Below are positions 10,405-21,989 of a DNA stretch of 38,816 nt, one piece after another. The notes beneath the pieces are model-generated. The model saw only the letters and a program-made list of their open reading frames with translations. It was not told the DNA's origin and did no database searches. Position 1 is the first letter of the stretch, and every line of letters begins with the position of its first letter. The position numbers were made by a program, and so were the translations under genes. The stretch is from Polymyxa betae. Taxonomy: Eukaryota; Endomyxa; Phytomyxea; Plasmodiophorida; Plasmodiophoridae. The stretch is from positions 1 to 38,816 of the forward strand of contig RBZT01000318.1 of the NCBI GenBank assembly GCA_003693705.1, given 5' to 3'.

Positions 10405-10864
10405 AATTTGGATTGCAATTGAAACAAGTTGTCGGTCCAAGGTTGCAGCAAACGGTATCGATTACTTAAATATGATATCATCCCATCTGAATGCAAACTA
10501 AAAGCAGCTGAAGGAGCAACAACTACCTAACCAAGACGAACTTGTACCGAAGCAACAGATTCAAACAAGTGATGAAGGCAAATGGCGATTCTGTATGGTT
10601 CTGAAGCTGTTGCTGATGAATCCAGGATGTTTCAAAAGATAAGATCTCTGTCTGTATTGAACAGTAGCCACTAGCGATGAAATGAACACATCAAACACAA
10701 GGACAATAAACTATAAAGAGCCAAACTAGAGAAAGAAAATGACAGGAGAAGGCCGCGTCGATTAATCTTGAGTCGGAGGTTTGAAGATCAATCCATGTAT
10801 CGTTACGAGCCTGTGAATCGGCTCAGTTTCTGACACCAATTCGTCCTTCATTGTCATAACCATA
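10405..10864. other. Transposon 3' flank and upstream region of the next gene
   Basis: Begins with AATTGAAACAAGTTGT-type sequence shared with the flank of the left-edge copy. After about 10440 nothing is recognised until the ATG at 10865. Confidence 0.45.
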
Positions 10865-11407
10865 ATGGGCAACACTCCATCAACAACTTCCCAATTTAAG
10901 CCGGCGCCGCCCAGTCAGCCCCAGAAGCCGTCTCTGGCACCATTAGCGGTGCCTGAAGGTGTGCGAATCAGCGATGATCTGGCCAGTCGGGTAAAGCTGT
11001 CACCATCTGGAAAGAAGAGCTCGTCTGGTGAGCTACAAGCGTCAAAAGAACAAGTTTCTGCACCTCCGAGCCAAGTCGCCACACCAACAAGCCAAGTACA
11101 GATGAGCCCTAAAGTCAATATCGCCGCCGAACTTCTTCCTCGAGTGAAGACAGCTAATACGCCTAAATCGGCATCAAGTCCCATCAATACCGGCTATTCA
11201 CGGGAACAAGTTCAAGCCGAAGCTGCCGTTCCTTCGATCAGTATTTTCGAACAACCAGAACGTGTTATTGGCACATCGCCATTGTCCCCTAGAACTCCTG
11301 TTCAGTCTGAAGCTCCCATACCTGCCAAAGCTGTCGATCCCGCTTATGTCAACTCACTCAATCTTCCTTCTGAGGTTCAAAGCCGTATCGAGTCATATCC
11401 CTGCTAG
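10865..11407 (+). CDS. MIC19/CHCHD3-like N-terminal protein, low complexity
   Basis: A single 180-codon frame with good ATG. It starts MGNTPS, a typical N-myristoylation signal. It then has a Pro/Ser/Gln-rich linker and three similar short motifs: GVRISDDLASRVK, VNIAAELLPRVK and LNLPSEVQSRIES. The first resembles the GIRLSENVIDRM segment that follows the myristoylated start of MICOS subunit MIC19/CHCHD3. The C-terminal helical region and twin-CX9C CHCH domain of MIC19 are absent, and the protein ends in PC. It may be a truncated or divergent MIC19, or an unrelated myristoylated protein that uses the same repeat motif. Confidence 0.45.
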   Translation: MGNTPSTTSQFKPAPPSQPQKPSLAPLAVPEGVRISDDLASRVKLSPSGKKSSSGELQASKEQVSAPPSQVATPTSQVQMSPKVNIAAELLPRVKTANTPKSASSPINTGYSREQVQAEAAVPSISIFEQPERVIGTSPLSPRTPVQSEAPIPAKAVDPAYVNSLNLPSEVQSRIESYPC

Positions 11408-11587
11408 ACTGAGAATCACATTTGTAATACCACTGTATCTGTAATAAATTGGATATGGATCTGTATATATAGGTTTGCTTCATATTTATGCTTCTTTTTT
11501 AAACATCTTATGCAGCAGATACGAAGCTCCATCAATGGTATTTGCTTTGAGCATTTTTGGTTATCTGCGCCATTCTTGAAATAGACG

Positions 11588-12382
11588 ATGTCGTCACGGA
11601 GAAGTGGCAACAACAATGGAAGGCGACGATCGATCGACTTTTCGGAGCCAGTTATCACTGAGTTCGGTCCTCCGCCAGGCTACCTGTCTGCAAATATGGT
11701 GGCGTCGATGGTTTTTCCTGCTTGCTGGATTGAGAATCCCCGTGCTTATGTTGTCGTCTTTAGAATGCGGCACGAAGAAGGGAAATATCGTCTATGAACG
11801 AGGCGTCGTTGGTGATGCAGTCAGCAATGAACATTGCCCAGGCACCTTTTAAGAACATTCTAATGACAGGTAAGAGCTATTTCAACCCATGTTTCTATGT
11901 TTGTTTTGCCCAACACACCCTTACATTTCAGAAGTCGTTATTCTGTGTATTCCATATCAGCACTTCTGATATTTTATATCTTGAATCGTCTGCATTTTCC
12001 TAGTACGCTTATAACATTATCATAACGCTGTGGATATAGCTTTTATGCTCTATATGGTTGGGAGCAGCGTTCAGATATTCTCGGTTATCACGCTGGCCAT
12101 GTCGTTTTGGCAGCCTCTGAAGGCAATTCTAGACGTGAATAAGTAATGATAATTCAGTTTGTACAAGTCTCTTTTCAGATGTGTTTCAGGACATTTGCGA
12201 AGTTTGATGATTCGGAAGTTAATATTCTGCAAGCCAAGCTAATCTATGTGCTATTAAATATCGGTGGTCTTGGTATCGCTTTTTGGCAATGCAACCGTAT
12301 GGGCTTGCTTCCTCAGCCCTCGCCTTATTCAGCCTCTGATATACCGCCACCATCGCCATTCATGACCCGATGTGCTCAATAA
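11588..12382 (+). CDS. EMC4: ER membrane protein complex subunit 4
   Basis: Four exons, 11588-11698, 11764-11869, 12040-12142 and 12190-12382, all GT-AG, giving 170 residues, the usual EMC4 length. Family landmarks appear in order: PPPGYL near residue 30, SAMNIAQAPFKNILMTAFML (the ALAP-K motif before TM1), GSSVQIFSVITLAMSFWQPL (TM1 and the KPLKA-like loop), then after the last splice ILQAKLIYVLLNIGGLGIAF and the CNRMGLLP motif near the end of TM2. EMC4 is part of the EMC insertase that places tail-anchored and multi-pass proteins in the ER membrane. Intron 2 (170 nt) is long for this region. Confidence 0.9.
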
Positions 12383-12561
12383 TACATTCTGTTCAGGTAC
12401 AGTACAACACATTTTCGCAATTCGTTCGATAATTTAAGCACATTCCTAAAAGAGCCCGATTCCTCAGTATTTCCATCATAGAAAGGAGATTTCGATCACA
12501 TGCGTTTGAATATTGAACGGAAATTGTACACATATAATGAATATAGTTAATTGCTGTAATC

Positions 12562-13248
12562 TCAGCCTTCGATAGAAAGCTTCTCCTTTTCGGGAAGGCT
12601 TGGCTCCGCTTTCGGCAATGCCATTTTTAGAATGCCTATCATTAGTATCATTATACGGTATCCAGAATTCATCACAGCGCAGATGCAAATTCTGAAGGCT
12701 AACCATTCAATCATGCCAAAACAATACTGTTAAAACCAGCGCCGAAATATGCCAACCGTACCGGATTCGAATTTAACGTTGATGTTGTCCATGTCGACGT
12801 TCTCAGGAATGTTGATGATTCGTTTCATGACACCCCAAGCACGCTCCTTAATGCAATAGTAATCATCCTTCGTGGTCTCTTCCTCAGAACGTTCACAGCT
12901 AACAGTTATCGTGTGATCGCGCTTCGATTTCTCTACGGTGACATCGTCCTTGCTAAGCCCTGCCGGCATGTCGATGCTGATTTGGTATTCTTTGTCTTTT
13001 TCGATAACATCCACTGGCATTACACGGCTCGGGGACGACCATTCGGGCAGCAAGCTCGATTCTAATTCTGGGAACGGAGTCCATAGATCGCGATCTGAGG
13101 TGGTTGCAGTCGTTGGCGACATCATTCGCGAAACGGGTGCCAGAGCCGATGGAAAACGCCCTCCTTCTCGCATCATCATATCACGCCCGACGCGATTGAG
13201 CGTGTTGTCGAACTGACGTAGAATCCGAGATAGCGATCGCAGCGACAT
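12562..13248 (-). CDS. Small heat shock protein, HSP20 / alpha-crystallin type
   Basis: Two exons, 13248-12762 and 12635-12562 (intron 126 nt, donor GTACGG), phase 1; 186 residues. The alpha-crystallin domain starts about residue 83 with PVDVIEKDKEYQISIDMPAG, then LSKDDVTVE, TITVSCERSEEE, an ERAWGVMKR segment and IPENVDMDNINVKFESG. The spliced second exon supplies the missing last strand and tail, ILKMALPKAEPSL, ending in a short basic/acidic tail. Unspliced, the protein would lose this strand, so the intron is convincing. It is an ATP-independent holdase chaperone. ATG 13248 is the first ATG of the frame; the N-terminal arm is Arg/Met-rich. Confidence 0.9.
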
Positions 13249-13686
13249 TTGATTCAATCTATGAGAGAATGTGGTCGAATGTAACTGTGCAAACCGAATG
13301 AATGTGTTATTCGGAGCCCTTCAAATGGTGTGATTAGAAATGCTCGGAGTGAACTGTTCATCAGTTATTGTCATACTACCATGCAGCAAGAACATTCATG
13401 CTTTCCATGTCCCATCGTCGGCTATCTCACCTTCCGGCACCTCTCTGTATCAGTAAAACCAGGTTCATTTAGTTAATCCAAAAACCAGAACCCTAGAAAC
13501 GCACGCGAACATATGATGGAGTTGAAATATATTGCAACAGAGGTAAAGGATTTCAAACTTGTGTATAATGGCAATGCAATGAGACGGTGCAGAAATCCAG
13601 ATATGGAGGCCCAATAATTTCTTGAAGTTTAGCTTGTTTGGCTTTTCCCCATTACTAAACGCAAACGGTGAAGGAACGCGTCCTTG
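13249..13686. other. HSP20 upstream region
   Basis: Upstream of the HSP20 gene. I looked for GAA-n-TTC heat shock elements and saw scattered single GAA/TTC units but no clear three-unit array. No coding exon recognised. Confidence 0.4.
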
Positions 13687-13821
13687 TCAATGATACCCGT
13701 CTGGCATAAACCAGCGCTCGATTGAAATTCGCTTGCTGTCGATTGAAGCCAAATTCTTAGCGATCTTCTCATTCAGTGTGGTCTCAGCTCCCTCTCGAAC
13801 TCGTAAGGACCAGTTGGACAT
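13687..13821 (-). CDS. Small open frame, 44 codons
   Basis: A minus-strand ATG-to-stop frame whose residues look protein-like (MSNWSLRVREGAET, NEKIAKNLASIDSKR, ERWFMPDGYH). No family recognised. It may be the last exon of a longer gene or a chance frame. Confidence 0.25.
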   Translation of the reverse strand: MSNWSLRVREGAETTLNEKIAKNLASIDSKRISIERWFMPDGYH

Positions 13822-15093
13822 CGGGAGCTCAGAGACAGAGTCGATGAGGCGTCGGACCCGATATCAGTTATTAGCCGTCGCCCAGAATTGGAAAAATATC
13901 AAGACCACCAGCACCTTTACTTCGTCGAAATCAGTTTGAAGAAATCGTGAACAAAAATGCAAAAATGGCTCAATTGCAAGCCATCCGATTCCGTAAGTAA
14001 CCCGAGCACCCGTTCCGCCCTCGCGCGACATCGGCGCTTAAGTGCCTGAACGATTGCAAGCCCATCTGGAACATTTCTATTCTGATCGAGATTGAGCAGT
14101 GACAGAGATAAAGCGATTGAAATGACAAGAGTCAACACCCCATCGACCCCCAAAACCCCAGGACTTGCATGCGGATTCTAAAACCCTAATCTGTTATTCT
14201 CCACTTTGTACTTACTGGCGTTGAGATGCAAGGCCGGATGAGCATAATTACACGATGGTAGAAACGATATAATGTTCAATCTTCGACTTCTGAGCAACAG
14301 AAGCAATTCTTTGAAGTAAGCATCCCATTTCAATACAGAAAGGTCTGTGCGAGCAATGATTTGTGCTTTCGATTAACGTGGAGTGGCGAACTGGAGCAGC
14401 AAAGTCTTTCTGCGATCGCACATTTTCCTGTTATACTCTCTGGCTTTAAACGAAATCCATTTAGGTGATGCATGCTGAACTCATTCATTGCCAGGTGGTC
14501 TTGTCAAATGCAGTTGAGGTTTTTTTCGGATCATGACCTCTTGGCCACTGTTGCTTATGTGTCATTTCTTATAAGAAAGCGATATAGTTCTACATCGCTT
14601 TCCCGCTCGGTTGCGCGAATCGTGCAAGCAGATTTGGCATTGAGACCAGAATCCGCAAATCGAGGCAAAATAGCGACAGAAAGTTGTTCTTCAATGTGAC
14701 CATACCGGTAGACGGATGCTTGCTAAAAGAAGTTCCTATCCCATCGATTACCCAGAATTGATGCAATTATTCAACAGTTCCTATAAATGGAATGCGTTTT
14801 TGGCGCTATGGCAATTGATGTTCTGAAGGGAAGGGCCAGTACTTCTTCAAATTAGCCAATTTGGAGATATTAACCTGAACATCAAATCAGCTCTTGTTCA
14901 ACGACTCTTGCATGATCATATTGAAATTTCTTCTAATGTGCTATCCGTATTGGGATCAGGCGCTTTCCCGGCCAGGTTGTTATGATTGACGTATTTACAA
15001 AGAGCGTCGACTGAACAATTGGCCCTCCGGTTGCCCAAACACAGCGCAAACGTCAAAACAAGTCACAAAAAAGAGCTAACAACAATAATATTT
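13822..15093. other. Gene-poor stretch of about 1.27 kb
   Basis: Several open frames of 60-80 codons occur on both strands (for example 14472-14699 plus and 13917-14153 minus) but none has a recognisable domain or convincing splice partner. No repeats or RNA genes were recognised. Confidence 0.4.
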
Positions 15094-17898
15094 TTATACA
15101 AGTTGCAAGCGTTGCAAAGATCCCGAAGCTGAAACAGCGACTAAAGTATGGTCATCAATGAATGTGACAGCATCAACTAGAGGTAAGGCTTTGGTTAGGG
15201 CTGGATTACGCTGGTGTGGCCGGAAAATAGACACAATCCCTTTAGATGATGACACTGCAGCAAGATCTTTTGAGCATGAAAGGGATACAATGCTCGAAAT
15301 TTCGTGCGACCAAATCAACTAAGAAAGCGAGATCAGAATACGAGAGGTCGAGGAGCAATAACAACGTTCTTTCCAATGAGAAAAGTGACACAAACAATAA
15401 GCGAAGCGATTGTGAAATTCAAGTCGAGATACGTACAAGAGCTTCAATACAATCCCAGGAGTAGACACAATCAGATGAGACGCAAATTAGATGTCGGTGG
15501 CAGAATGCCAGCAGCTTGACGTTAGGAAAGTCGAAGATTGTGTGGACCAGTTCCATGCGATTCATGTCCCATAATGTGACAGCCGATCCTAACAGCAATT
15601 GGTTACAAGAGTCCCATTTTATATCGAGCATAAAAACAGGAGGAGCAACAAAGAGATGTGCGAAATTGAACAGATAAGACCTTGGAAAGCAACAGCCATT
15701 AAGGTTCCATCGTGAGAGAAGGCAGCAGTAATGGGGCACAGATCCCGGAACCGACCAGAATGCTGGACCGACCACGATGTTCCCGCCTTCCTGACTTTCG
15801 AATCCATCTGACCCCATAGGCGGAACTCTGAAGGTCCCAATGACACGCACAGATTCCGATTGGGATGGAACACAACGCTCTGAGATGGCCGAACTCAGTA
15901 ACACAGATACAAAGTTACTTTAAACGAGAGAAAGTTATCATCAAACGGAATCCGGCCAAAACTTGATACGACTACAGAATAGGCTTACATGTGTACGATG
16001 ATGGTCTTCAACCCTAATACGAGGCATGTATGCATGCTTAAAGCTATCCCATTGGTAGAATGACAAAGCGTTGGCATGGAGCACTTTTTGGCTCCGTAAT
16101 GTCACGGCCAGCCAACTTCCATCGAACGATTGTGACCAGGATCCAATCTCAGATAGACACCCTCGATTCACAGACGACGGCTCCGTTTCTATCAAAATCA
16201 TTGGCATTGAAGCAGTGAAACCCAAAGAATGTAGATTGACAAAAAAACCCAAATTGCATATTGGAAGTCAATATTGAAACGTCTGAACATAGCGAATGCA
16301 AACAAAGTTACCCAAGATTGCGACACTTCTCTCATGAGAGGAATCGAAAAACTGTATCCGAGTTGATTGGCTCACAGACAGAGCAACATGACCTCGGCCA
16401 GAATTCAAACGATCAGCAGCAATACAGTAAGAGGTTCCAGAATTCAACTGCGCAACAGATTGGTGTTGGCAAAGCGTCCGACAAATGGCTCTTACCAGCG
16501 GCTTCTTTCCAGATTTAGTTCGTTCTGGCAGGGATGGTACTATGACGCCATGGATGACAGTGATAATGCGAGAGGAGATGGCGGAAACGATTCGGATGGT
16601 GTTATCATCGCACACCACAGCAAACATATCGCCATGAGGAGAGACGCTAATAGCTGCAAGGAAATTAATCTCCTTGGAATGGGACGAAGAGACGATCTTA
16701 CATGCAATACGCCCACCGAGACGAGGAAGGAATTGCTTATGGCCATCGTGCATCTGCCATTGGACAAGCACTTGCTCCTACGAAACAGGTAAGAGAAAAG
16801 GCCGCTTTCAGATTGTGCAGCATGAAAGTTTCAAATGACACCTAAAAAAAACGAAGAAAATATAATAAGATACCTGGCCTCCAGACAGCAAATATGTGCC
16901 ATCATCTGTAAACTGCAGAGCCTGGAAAGCATGTGCATGCCAATGCAGCACCGATTTGACACATTTCTTGGGTTCGCCGCCCTCCTGAAGGCCATGGTCG
17001 TGAGCGTTGCTGACAACAAGTGACGCTCTACGACACCAACCTGAAGCTGGTATCCATACCAGAGCACTATGCGCCCAGTGATATCACCCGTACAGACATA
17101 ACCCTCAAAGGGATGGAATGTGACAGCCATCATAGCGTGCGTATGCTTCCGCTTCAGAAGCATTCCGTTATCCAGCCAAATCAGCAAACTACGTCCGCTG
17201 GTAGCTGCCAGAGTCTCGCTATCGCTTTTCAGAGCGAATCCTTTGACCGGTTTCTCCAGTTTCGCTAACGATTTCAGATCCTGGATGGGGAAGTGAGCCA
17301 GACTACAAGCACAAGACAGAATAGTACCTTGTTCTTGCGGTCGTATCTGAACACGTTATTGATGTCTTCTTTGGCTTTGGTGACGCCGTAAAAATAACCA
17401 TTGCTGACTTGCAAGCGCAGAACTGGCGGGCCGATATGGACAATATCTAGCCTGGTACGAGATTTCAAATCCCATTGGCGAATGGAACCGTCTTTCGATG
17501 CAGTGAAGCAACCGCCACCATGCATGGTTATCGAGGTGATCTAGCTAGAGATCAGTATAGAGTTTATGGGTTCTTGATGATCAAGTACAGCAAAGACATA
17601 TTGCCATCGATGAGCAAACAATCCGACAATAAAAAAGGCAAAAGATCGCTCGAAAAATAGCTTCAATCGAGAAGTATCAAGTTGATGGTTAAAACAACGC
17701 AAAGGTTAAGAACTGTCAGAATCGACTACATACAGCTCGATCATGAGCGGGAATCTGAGCAGTCAAATCGCCGGTCTTAATATTATAAAAACGAAGAGAA
17801 GACCCGGAAGCGGCCACGATTTCATCGCCAAAAAACTGCACCGAACTTGTCATGGAAAACTGACCACCGCATGCCTTCCATTGGCACGTCATGTCCAT
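15094..17898 (-). CDS. WDR75: WDR75/UTP17 (Nan1) WD40 protein, U3 processome subunit
   Basis: A gene of ten or more exons. The first five are clear: 17898-17734, 17540-17328, 17280-17041, 16984-16874 and 16777-16702, frame kept. The sixth starts at 16653. Landmarks in order: GSSLRFYNIKTGDLTAQI, DGSIRQWDLKSRTR, LKRKHTHAMMAVTFHP with GRIVLWYGYQLQ, VLHWHAHAFQALQFTDDGTY, LLSGG then EQVLVQWQMHDGHKQFLPRL, SPHGDMFAVVCDDNTIRIVS, GRGHVALSVSQSTRIQFFDS, SFDGSWLAVTLRSQK, CPITAAFSHDGTLMAVAF, VTLWDMNRMELVHTIFDFP and a last exon ending at 15094. The WQ..GKKQFLPRLG motif is diagnostic of WDR75/Nan1, which binds early pre-rRNA in the t-UTP subcomplex. The central joins (15.3-16.5 kb) were not all resolved. 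An upstream exon before 17898 is possible, because the frame stays open with SLNLLDLSGNVVFA. Confidence 0.85.
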
Positions 17899-18335
17899 CG
17901 CGAAGACGACGTTTCCAGAAAGATCAAGCAGATTGAGGGAACGCCAAGATTGATCCAGCCTTACGGACTCCGCAACGCAAAAATGACTTTTTCAGACGAA
18001 ATTCTATCGGAAATAATTGAGATTTTTCACTTTGACGAAGTGGATATCCAAATCGCAAACTTATATTCACTTCAAGAGCAATCCATCCAGAGCAAGACGC
18101 TACTGTTAATGGAATGCCTTTTAATCATGATGCAGTTCGAATACATATCAGCAAACAGCAATACTAGAACTACATTGATTGATGTCGAAAAGAAGCATAG
18201 TTTTAGTTAATCTGACATTGGCTTCTGTAGAATTGCTTTGATCATAACCATTTCAAGAAAATATTCCATGCAGTCTCAATTCATAAATGGTCGATTTGTT
18301 GACTAAGTTTTGTTACTTGCTGTCGATAACAGCAA
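17899..18335. other. Spacer between two minus-strand genes
   Basis: Upstream region of WDR75. A plus-strand open frame (17743-18210) is mostly antisense to WDR75 exon 1 and is probably chance, though its last 70 codons are not contradicted by anything. Confidence 0.4.
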
Positions 18336-19634
18336 TCACGTGTCTCCTTGCGAAAACCCTTTCAAGATAAGATCGAAATTCAAATATCGCTCCTGTCCCT
18401 GAATTCCGTCATCCCAGAAATCGTACTCGGAGTCTGTAAACCAGGTTAATAATCAAAAACGAAAGGTCTCAAACAAAAACTGAAGTTCTATTTGGCTGAA
18501 GGCCTATTCACACACAACGGCGTAAAACAACAAGAGGCTTACTTGGAGAAGATGGCAATGAAGAATTGCTGGTGGTACTTGAGTCCCCATCATCCCATTC
18601 ATCTTTCAGCCCTAACCGCGCAGCCATATGCTGAACGTATAGATTGCTCCATCCTGTGTACACCGGTGGAGCATGCTTGTTCTCCACTGTATAGGTTGTT
18701 CCTGTTGGCAATATACATTCTGAGATATTCAGCCTATTGTTATGAGTAATCCCTGCAAAGTATAGCAATAAGCAAATTCATTCTCCATAAACAATCGGCA
18801 AAAGGTTTGTGACAGCAAGCCAAGTAACTCTGCATTACCATACAATATAAAACAAGCAGAGGAAACGTTGAAGCCACAAGCTTACAATCCTCATGCGAGG
18901 GCGCATGGAAAAAGATTTTTGACTGTAAAGCCGGATGAGTTTGCAATCTGATAAAATGCTTCGCAGAGGTTGTGGTTTTCAGATAGCATCGTATGAAGGT
19001 TGCAACTAGAGATTGGCCCGAGCAGAAATCGTCTTCACATTCCTCCCACCTAAAACTTGGATCAGCAAACTGGAGACTTGCGAGCTGTGCAAATGGCAAT
19101 ACGTCGTATTCGATCGCGGAGCAGGGTCGACTTCACAAAAACAAGCTGGTGGAGGTTTAACAAAGAAATCGGCTATCGAAACCCGGGATGTATGATGATA
19201 CAAATAGATCTTATCGACACTTTCCATGGAGTATTGAATCTTTCGCTTGCGACCACGACTCATCTGCCAATAGATTTAGACAACGAAATTCATGACTTAG
19301 ACAACAAAATGCAACGTCAAAATCAGATCATGTAAAGGACAGGCAGTAGTCACTGTAAAAATGATGGCAAACAGCAGAAAAGAGAGCCCATTCAAATTAC
19401 GCGTTCGAATATGATTTGTCCTCGAGAATGGTAGATCTTGAGAGTTAAAACACCATTGAATTCTGCTATTTCGTTCCATTGGCCAATCTCCATGCGATAT
19501 GCTGATAAGTGTGATGGCTTTAAGTGGGTAGCAATACTGTTGCTGCGGTTGCGGGCGCCAGCCGAGGTTCGCTTGGCGATGGCGCGTTTCGGAGAGCTAA
19601 ACGCCTGAGGAACAGGACTACACGGTCTCAGCAT
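18336..19634 (-). CDS. Unrecognised five-exon gene
   Basis: My model uses exons 19634-19401, 19263-19050, 19005-18844, 18752-18543 and 18433-18336. It keeps frame at every join and gives 305 residues. The N-terminus is basic and Ser-rich (SPKRAIAKRTSAGARNRSNS), followed by strand-like segments (FNGVLTLKIYHSRGQIIFER, then SMESVDKIYLYHHTSRVSIA). A Cys/His cluster comes next (ACFCEV, YCHLH), then HFIRLQTHPALQSKIFFHAP. The C-terminus is acidic and Trp-containing (GLKDEWDDGDSS, EYDFWDDGIQGQERYLNFDL). I know no family that fits. The strand pattern and CxC..CHLH cluster suggest a beta-rich, possibly metal-binding domain, but this is inference. The second and fourth joins are the weakest. Confidence 0.5.
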
Positions 19635-20604
19635 GAGGACAGAGATTGTAAGTAGACAGACAGAACACCACAAGAATGTAGGTGATACGAATAACAGCGA
19701 AAACACAGCGCTGGTTGGTGCGGTTTAGGCGGTTTGACGCAAACTGAGAAACGTCACGATGCAACGTCGACGTCACTTTTGCCGTTCCGGCGTATCTACC
19801 GGTAGATCCAGACCGATCCGAAGGCCCAAATTGCCAAATAACCAGTAGTGAATGATGAAGGTTTTGGGCTCGACACTGGATCTAACTGGAACGAAGAGAT
19901 TTTGAGTTCGCCAGTTGCAATGCTTAGGCAGGCAGCGATTCGGCGACCATCTAAGTCCCGGCTTTCAGGCTGTCAATCCGTGATTCCCTCGCGCCATGTT
20001 TGCAATTAGGGCATTCCTCGTCTGCTTCTTTACGTCCCTTGTCGTCAGGCGTCTACGACAGAGTGCATTTCGCACATTTATTATAATTAACAGTCAGTCG
20101 AATAAGCAAAACCCTGGAGCGTACTGTAAGCGAGAGGAGAATGGTCATTCATTTAACAGGAATGCATTGCAGCAAGCCAGTTGGAGATGCGATAAGTGAA
20201 ACATTTAGAGAATTTGCTCCATAAAAAGATAATATGTCAAACTCCGGCCCCATTTATACCAGTGGTCTTGTCTTAAGTTATGACTGAATCTAAATGAAAA
20301 TACCGGTCCCTGCTCCATCCAGCTGACCAATGAGCGACAATAAAACCTTTCCGAACCTGTCCAATCCTTTTATAAATTCTTAAGCAAGACAAGTGCGAAG
20401 TTAGTCCAAAAGTTCGGTCCTAAAACTCGGTCCTAAAATGACAGGAGACAATTGGACTAAAGTTTGGCACAAGTTAGGCCAAAACTAAAATCAGCGATTT
20501 GTGCTTTGTGATCTCTTTAAATGAACCATAGACTTTTCAAGAGAATCGACAGAACAGATGATCAGGAAACAGGAACGTTATTTGCTCAAACAGGATGAAA
20601 AGAG
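19635..20604. other. Intergenic, 970 nt, no gene assigned
   Basis: Upstream of the unrecognised gene and downstream of HAUS1. A plus-strand 67-codon frame at 19996-20199 starts with a hydrophobic MFAIRAFLVCFFTSLVV segment but has no supporting splice sites or family. A short tandem repeat is listed separately. Confidence 0.4.
20414..20438. repeat. Short tandem repeat
   Basis: TCGGTCCTAAAA occurs at 20414-20425 and 20427-20438, a 13-bp period. A related GTCCAAAAGT lies just upstream. Confidence 0.8.
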
Positions 20605-21838
20605 CTATATATTAAATACCGATTCAATGCCAGACAGGCGCATCTGCCATTCAATCTGAAGCTCTTGCAGTTCCCGTTTGGCTCGTTCAACTGCCATTTC
20701 AGCCAGAGTAAGATCCTAAACGACAATGAGAATGCCGATTTGAAATTACTGCAAAGCAATTACTGGAGGAAGCTCTTGGTAGCTCTTGAGGCGATCCATA
20801 TAGGGCTCGATTTGCTGTTTCAGCTCGTCTAGCGTAGTCCTTAGCTCACAAAGAATTTCATGACTTAGCCGGGGATTGTACCCGTTCTGTTCCAATCCCA
20901 TCTAAAAAGCGACGTCAAAGAAAGCTCCTATTAAAGGAAATAATACCTCAGCTTGTTGAACAATTTGACGATACTCTTCCTGTTTCGCTATGATGTAGAA
21001 ATCTTTCTCAGCATTCAATGCTCTTAAGACTTCTGTGTTATCTCGATCAGTTCTCTCGACTTCTGCTGAGAACCTGCCATAACACATCAGATGCGGTCAA
21101 ATGGAGGTTGCAGGATAAAACAGTTTAACGGATACTCATGAAAAAGATTTGTTTTTTAGAGATCCAATGCCGGAAAACCCCAACAAAAAAATTATAGCAG
21201 AGCTGGAAGTATGTAATTCACCTTTCAAGAACAGATAAAATTGGAGCAATTTCATCCGAAAATTGTTTGATGACATTAGCCTCAAAAGCTTTGTCGCATT
21301 CAATCAGTTCATCAGTATCTATTAATTTCGACTGCAGATCAGATAATGCAGAGATATACCTGAACAAATAATGAATGTTGGAACAGCTCCGGAAGAGCAT
21401 TTGAAAACCAAACCGACTTACGAATATATTTTGCAGTCCTTCAAAGAAAGAAGCTGAGCAGTCGATGACAACTGTGATAAAAGTTCTTCCTTGTCATGAA
21501 GGTTGACGTCGGCATGAGAAAGACCTAACCTCTCCAGGCATTCATCGAGCTTAGCGGCTATAAAAGCAAATTTTAATAATGATCACCATCAATACATCCA
21601 AGTTGATTTCTGCAATCAAACCTTTACTATTGACATCATTGACACAAGGATTGATATTGTCAATTATTAGTCGATTCAGCTGCAAGCGTCCCTTAGCCCA
21701 CCTCAGAACACCACTAAGGATATCTATTGACGATTGGCTGCTGTCAAACTGGATCTGTGAATTAGCAGCATCGTCACCAAGCACGATGCTGAGATCGGCT
21801 TCTATCTGCCGTATTGCCAACGCAGTATCTTCACCCAT
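20605..21838 (-). CDS. HAUS1: HAUS augmin-like complex subunit 1
   Basis: Six exons, 21838-21622, 21557-21422, 21359-21222, 21073-20947, 20901-20764 and 20715-20605, all GT-AG and in frame; 288 residues, close to plant AUG1 (299) and human HAUS1 (278). The protein is coiled coil throughout. The C-terminal signature is strong: EEYRQIVQQAEMGLEQNGYN, PRLSHEIL, then LKSYQELPPDLTLAEMAVER, which matches the family's GY.P.isH, SYQdLPPD and LA.lAIE motifs. The LPPDLTLAEM match exists only after removing the 48-nt last intron. Augmin recruits gamma-tubulin to spindle microtubules for branching nucleation. The first in-frame ATG is 21838. Confidence 0.8.
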
Positions 21839-21989
21839 CACAATGATCAAGACTTGGCCACTCCCGGTTCACAAACAGCAAGATCAGGTTTACACGTTAT
21901 CCCAGGATATTCACTGAAAGCATTTTCAAATCGACATTATAAGAAAGTAATAATGTGTTTAAGAGACATAGGTTGGATTTGAAATTAGT

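Noticed and set aside
13249-13686. Heat shock element upstream of HSP20
   Set aside because: Only isolated GAA/TTC units; no array of three alternating units.
17743-18210. 155-codon plus-strand frame as a gene
   Set aside because: More than a third is antisense to the clearly coding WDR75 first exon and no domain is visible.
18336-19634. Eukaryotic RNA-dependent RNA polymerase fragment
   Set aside because: A vague strand pattern near KIYLYHHTSR was suggestive, but no catalytic DxDGD motif and the gene is far too short.
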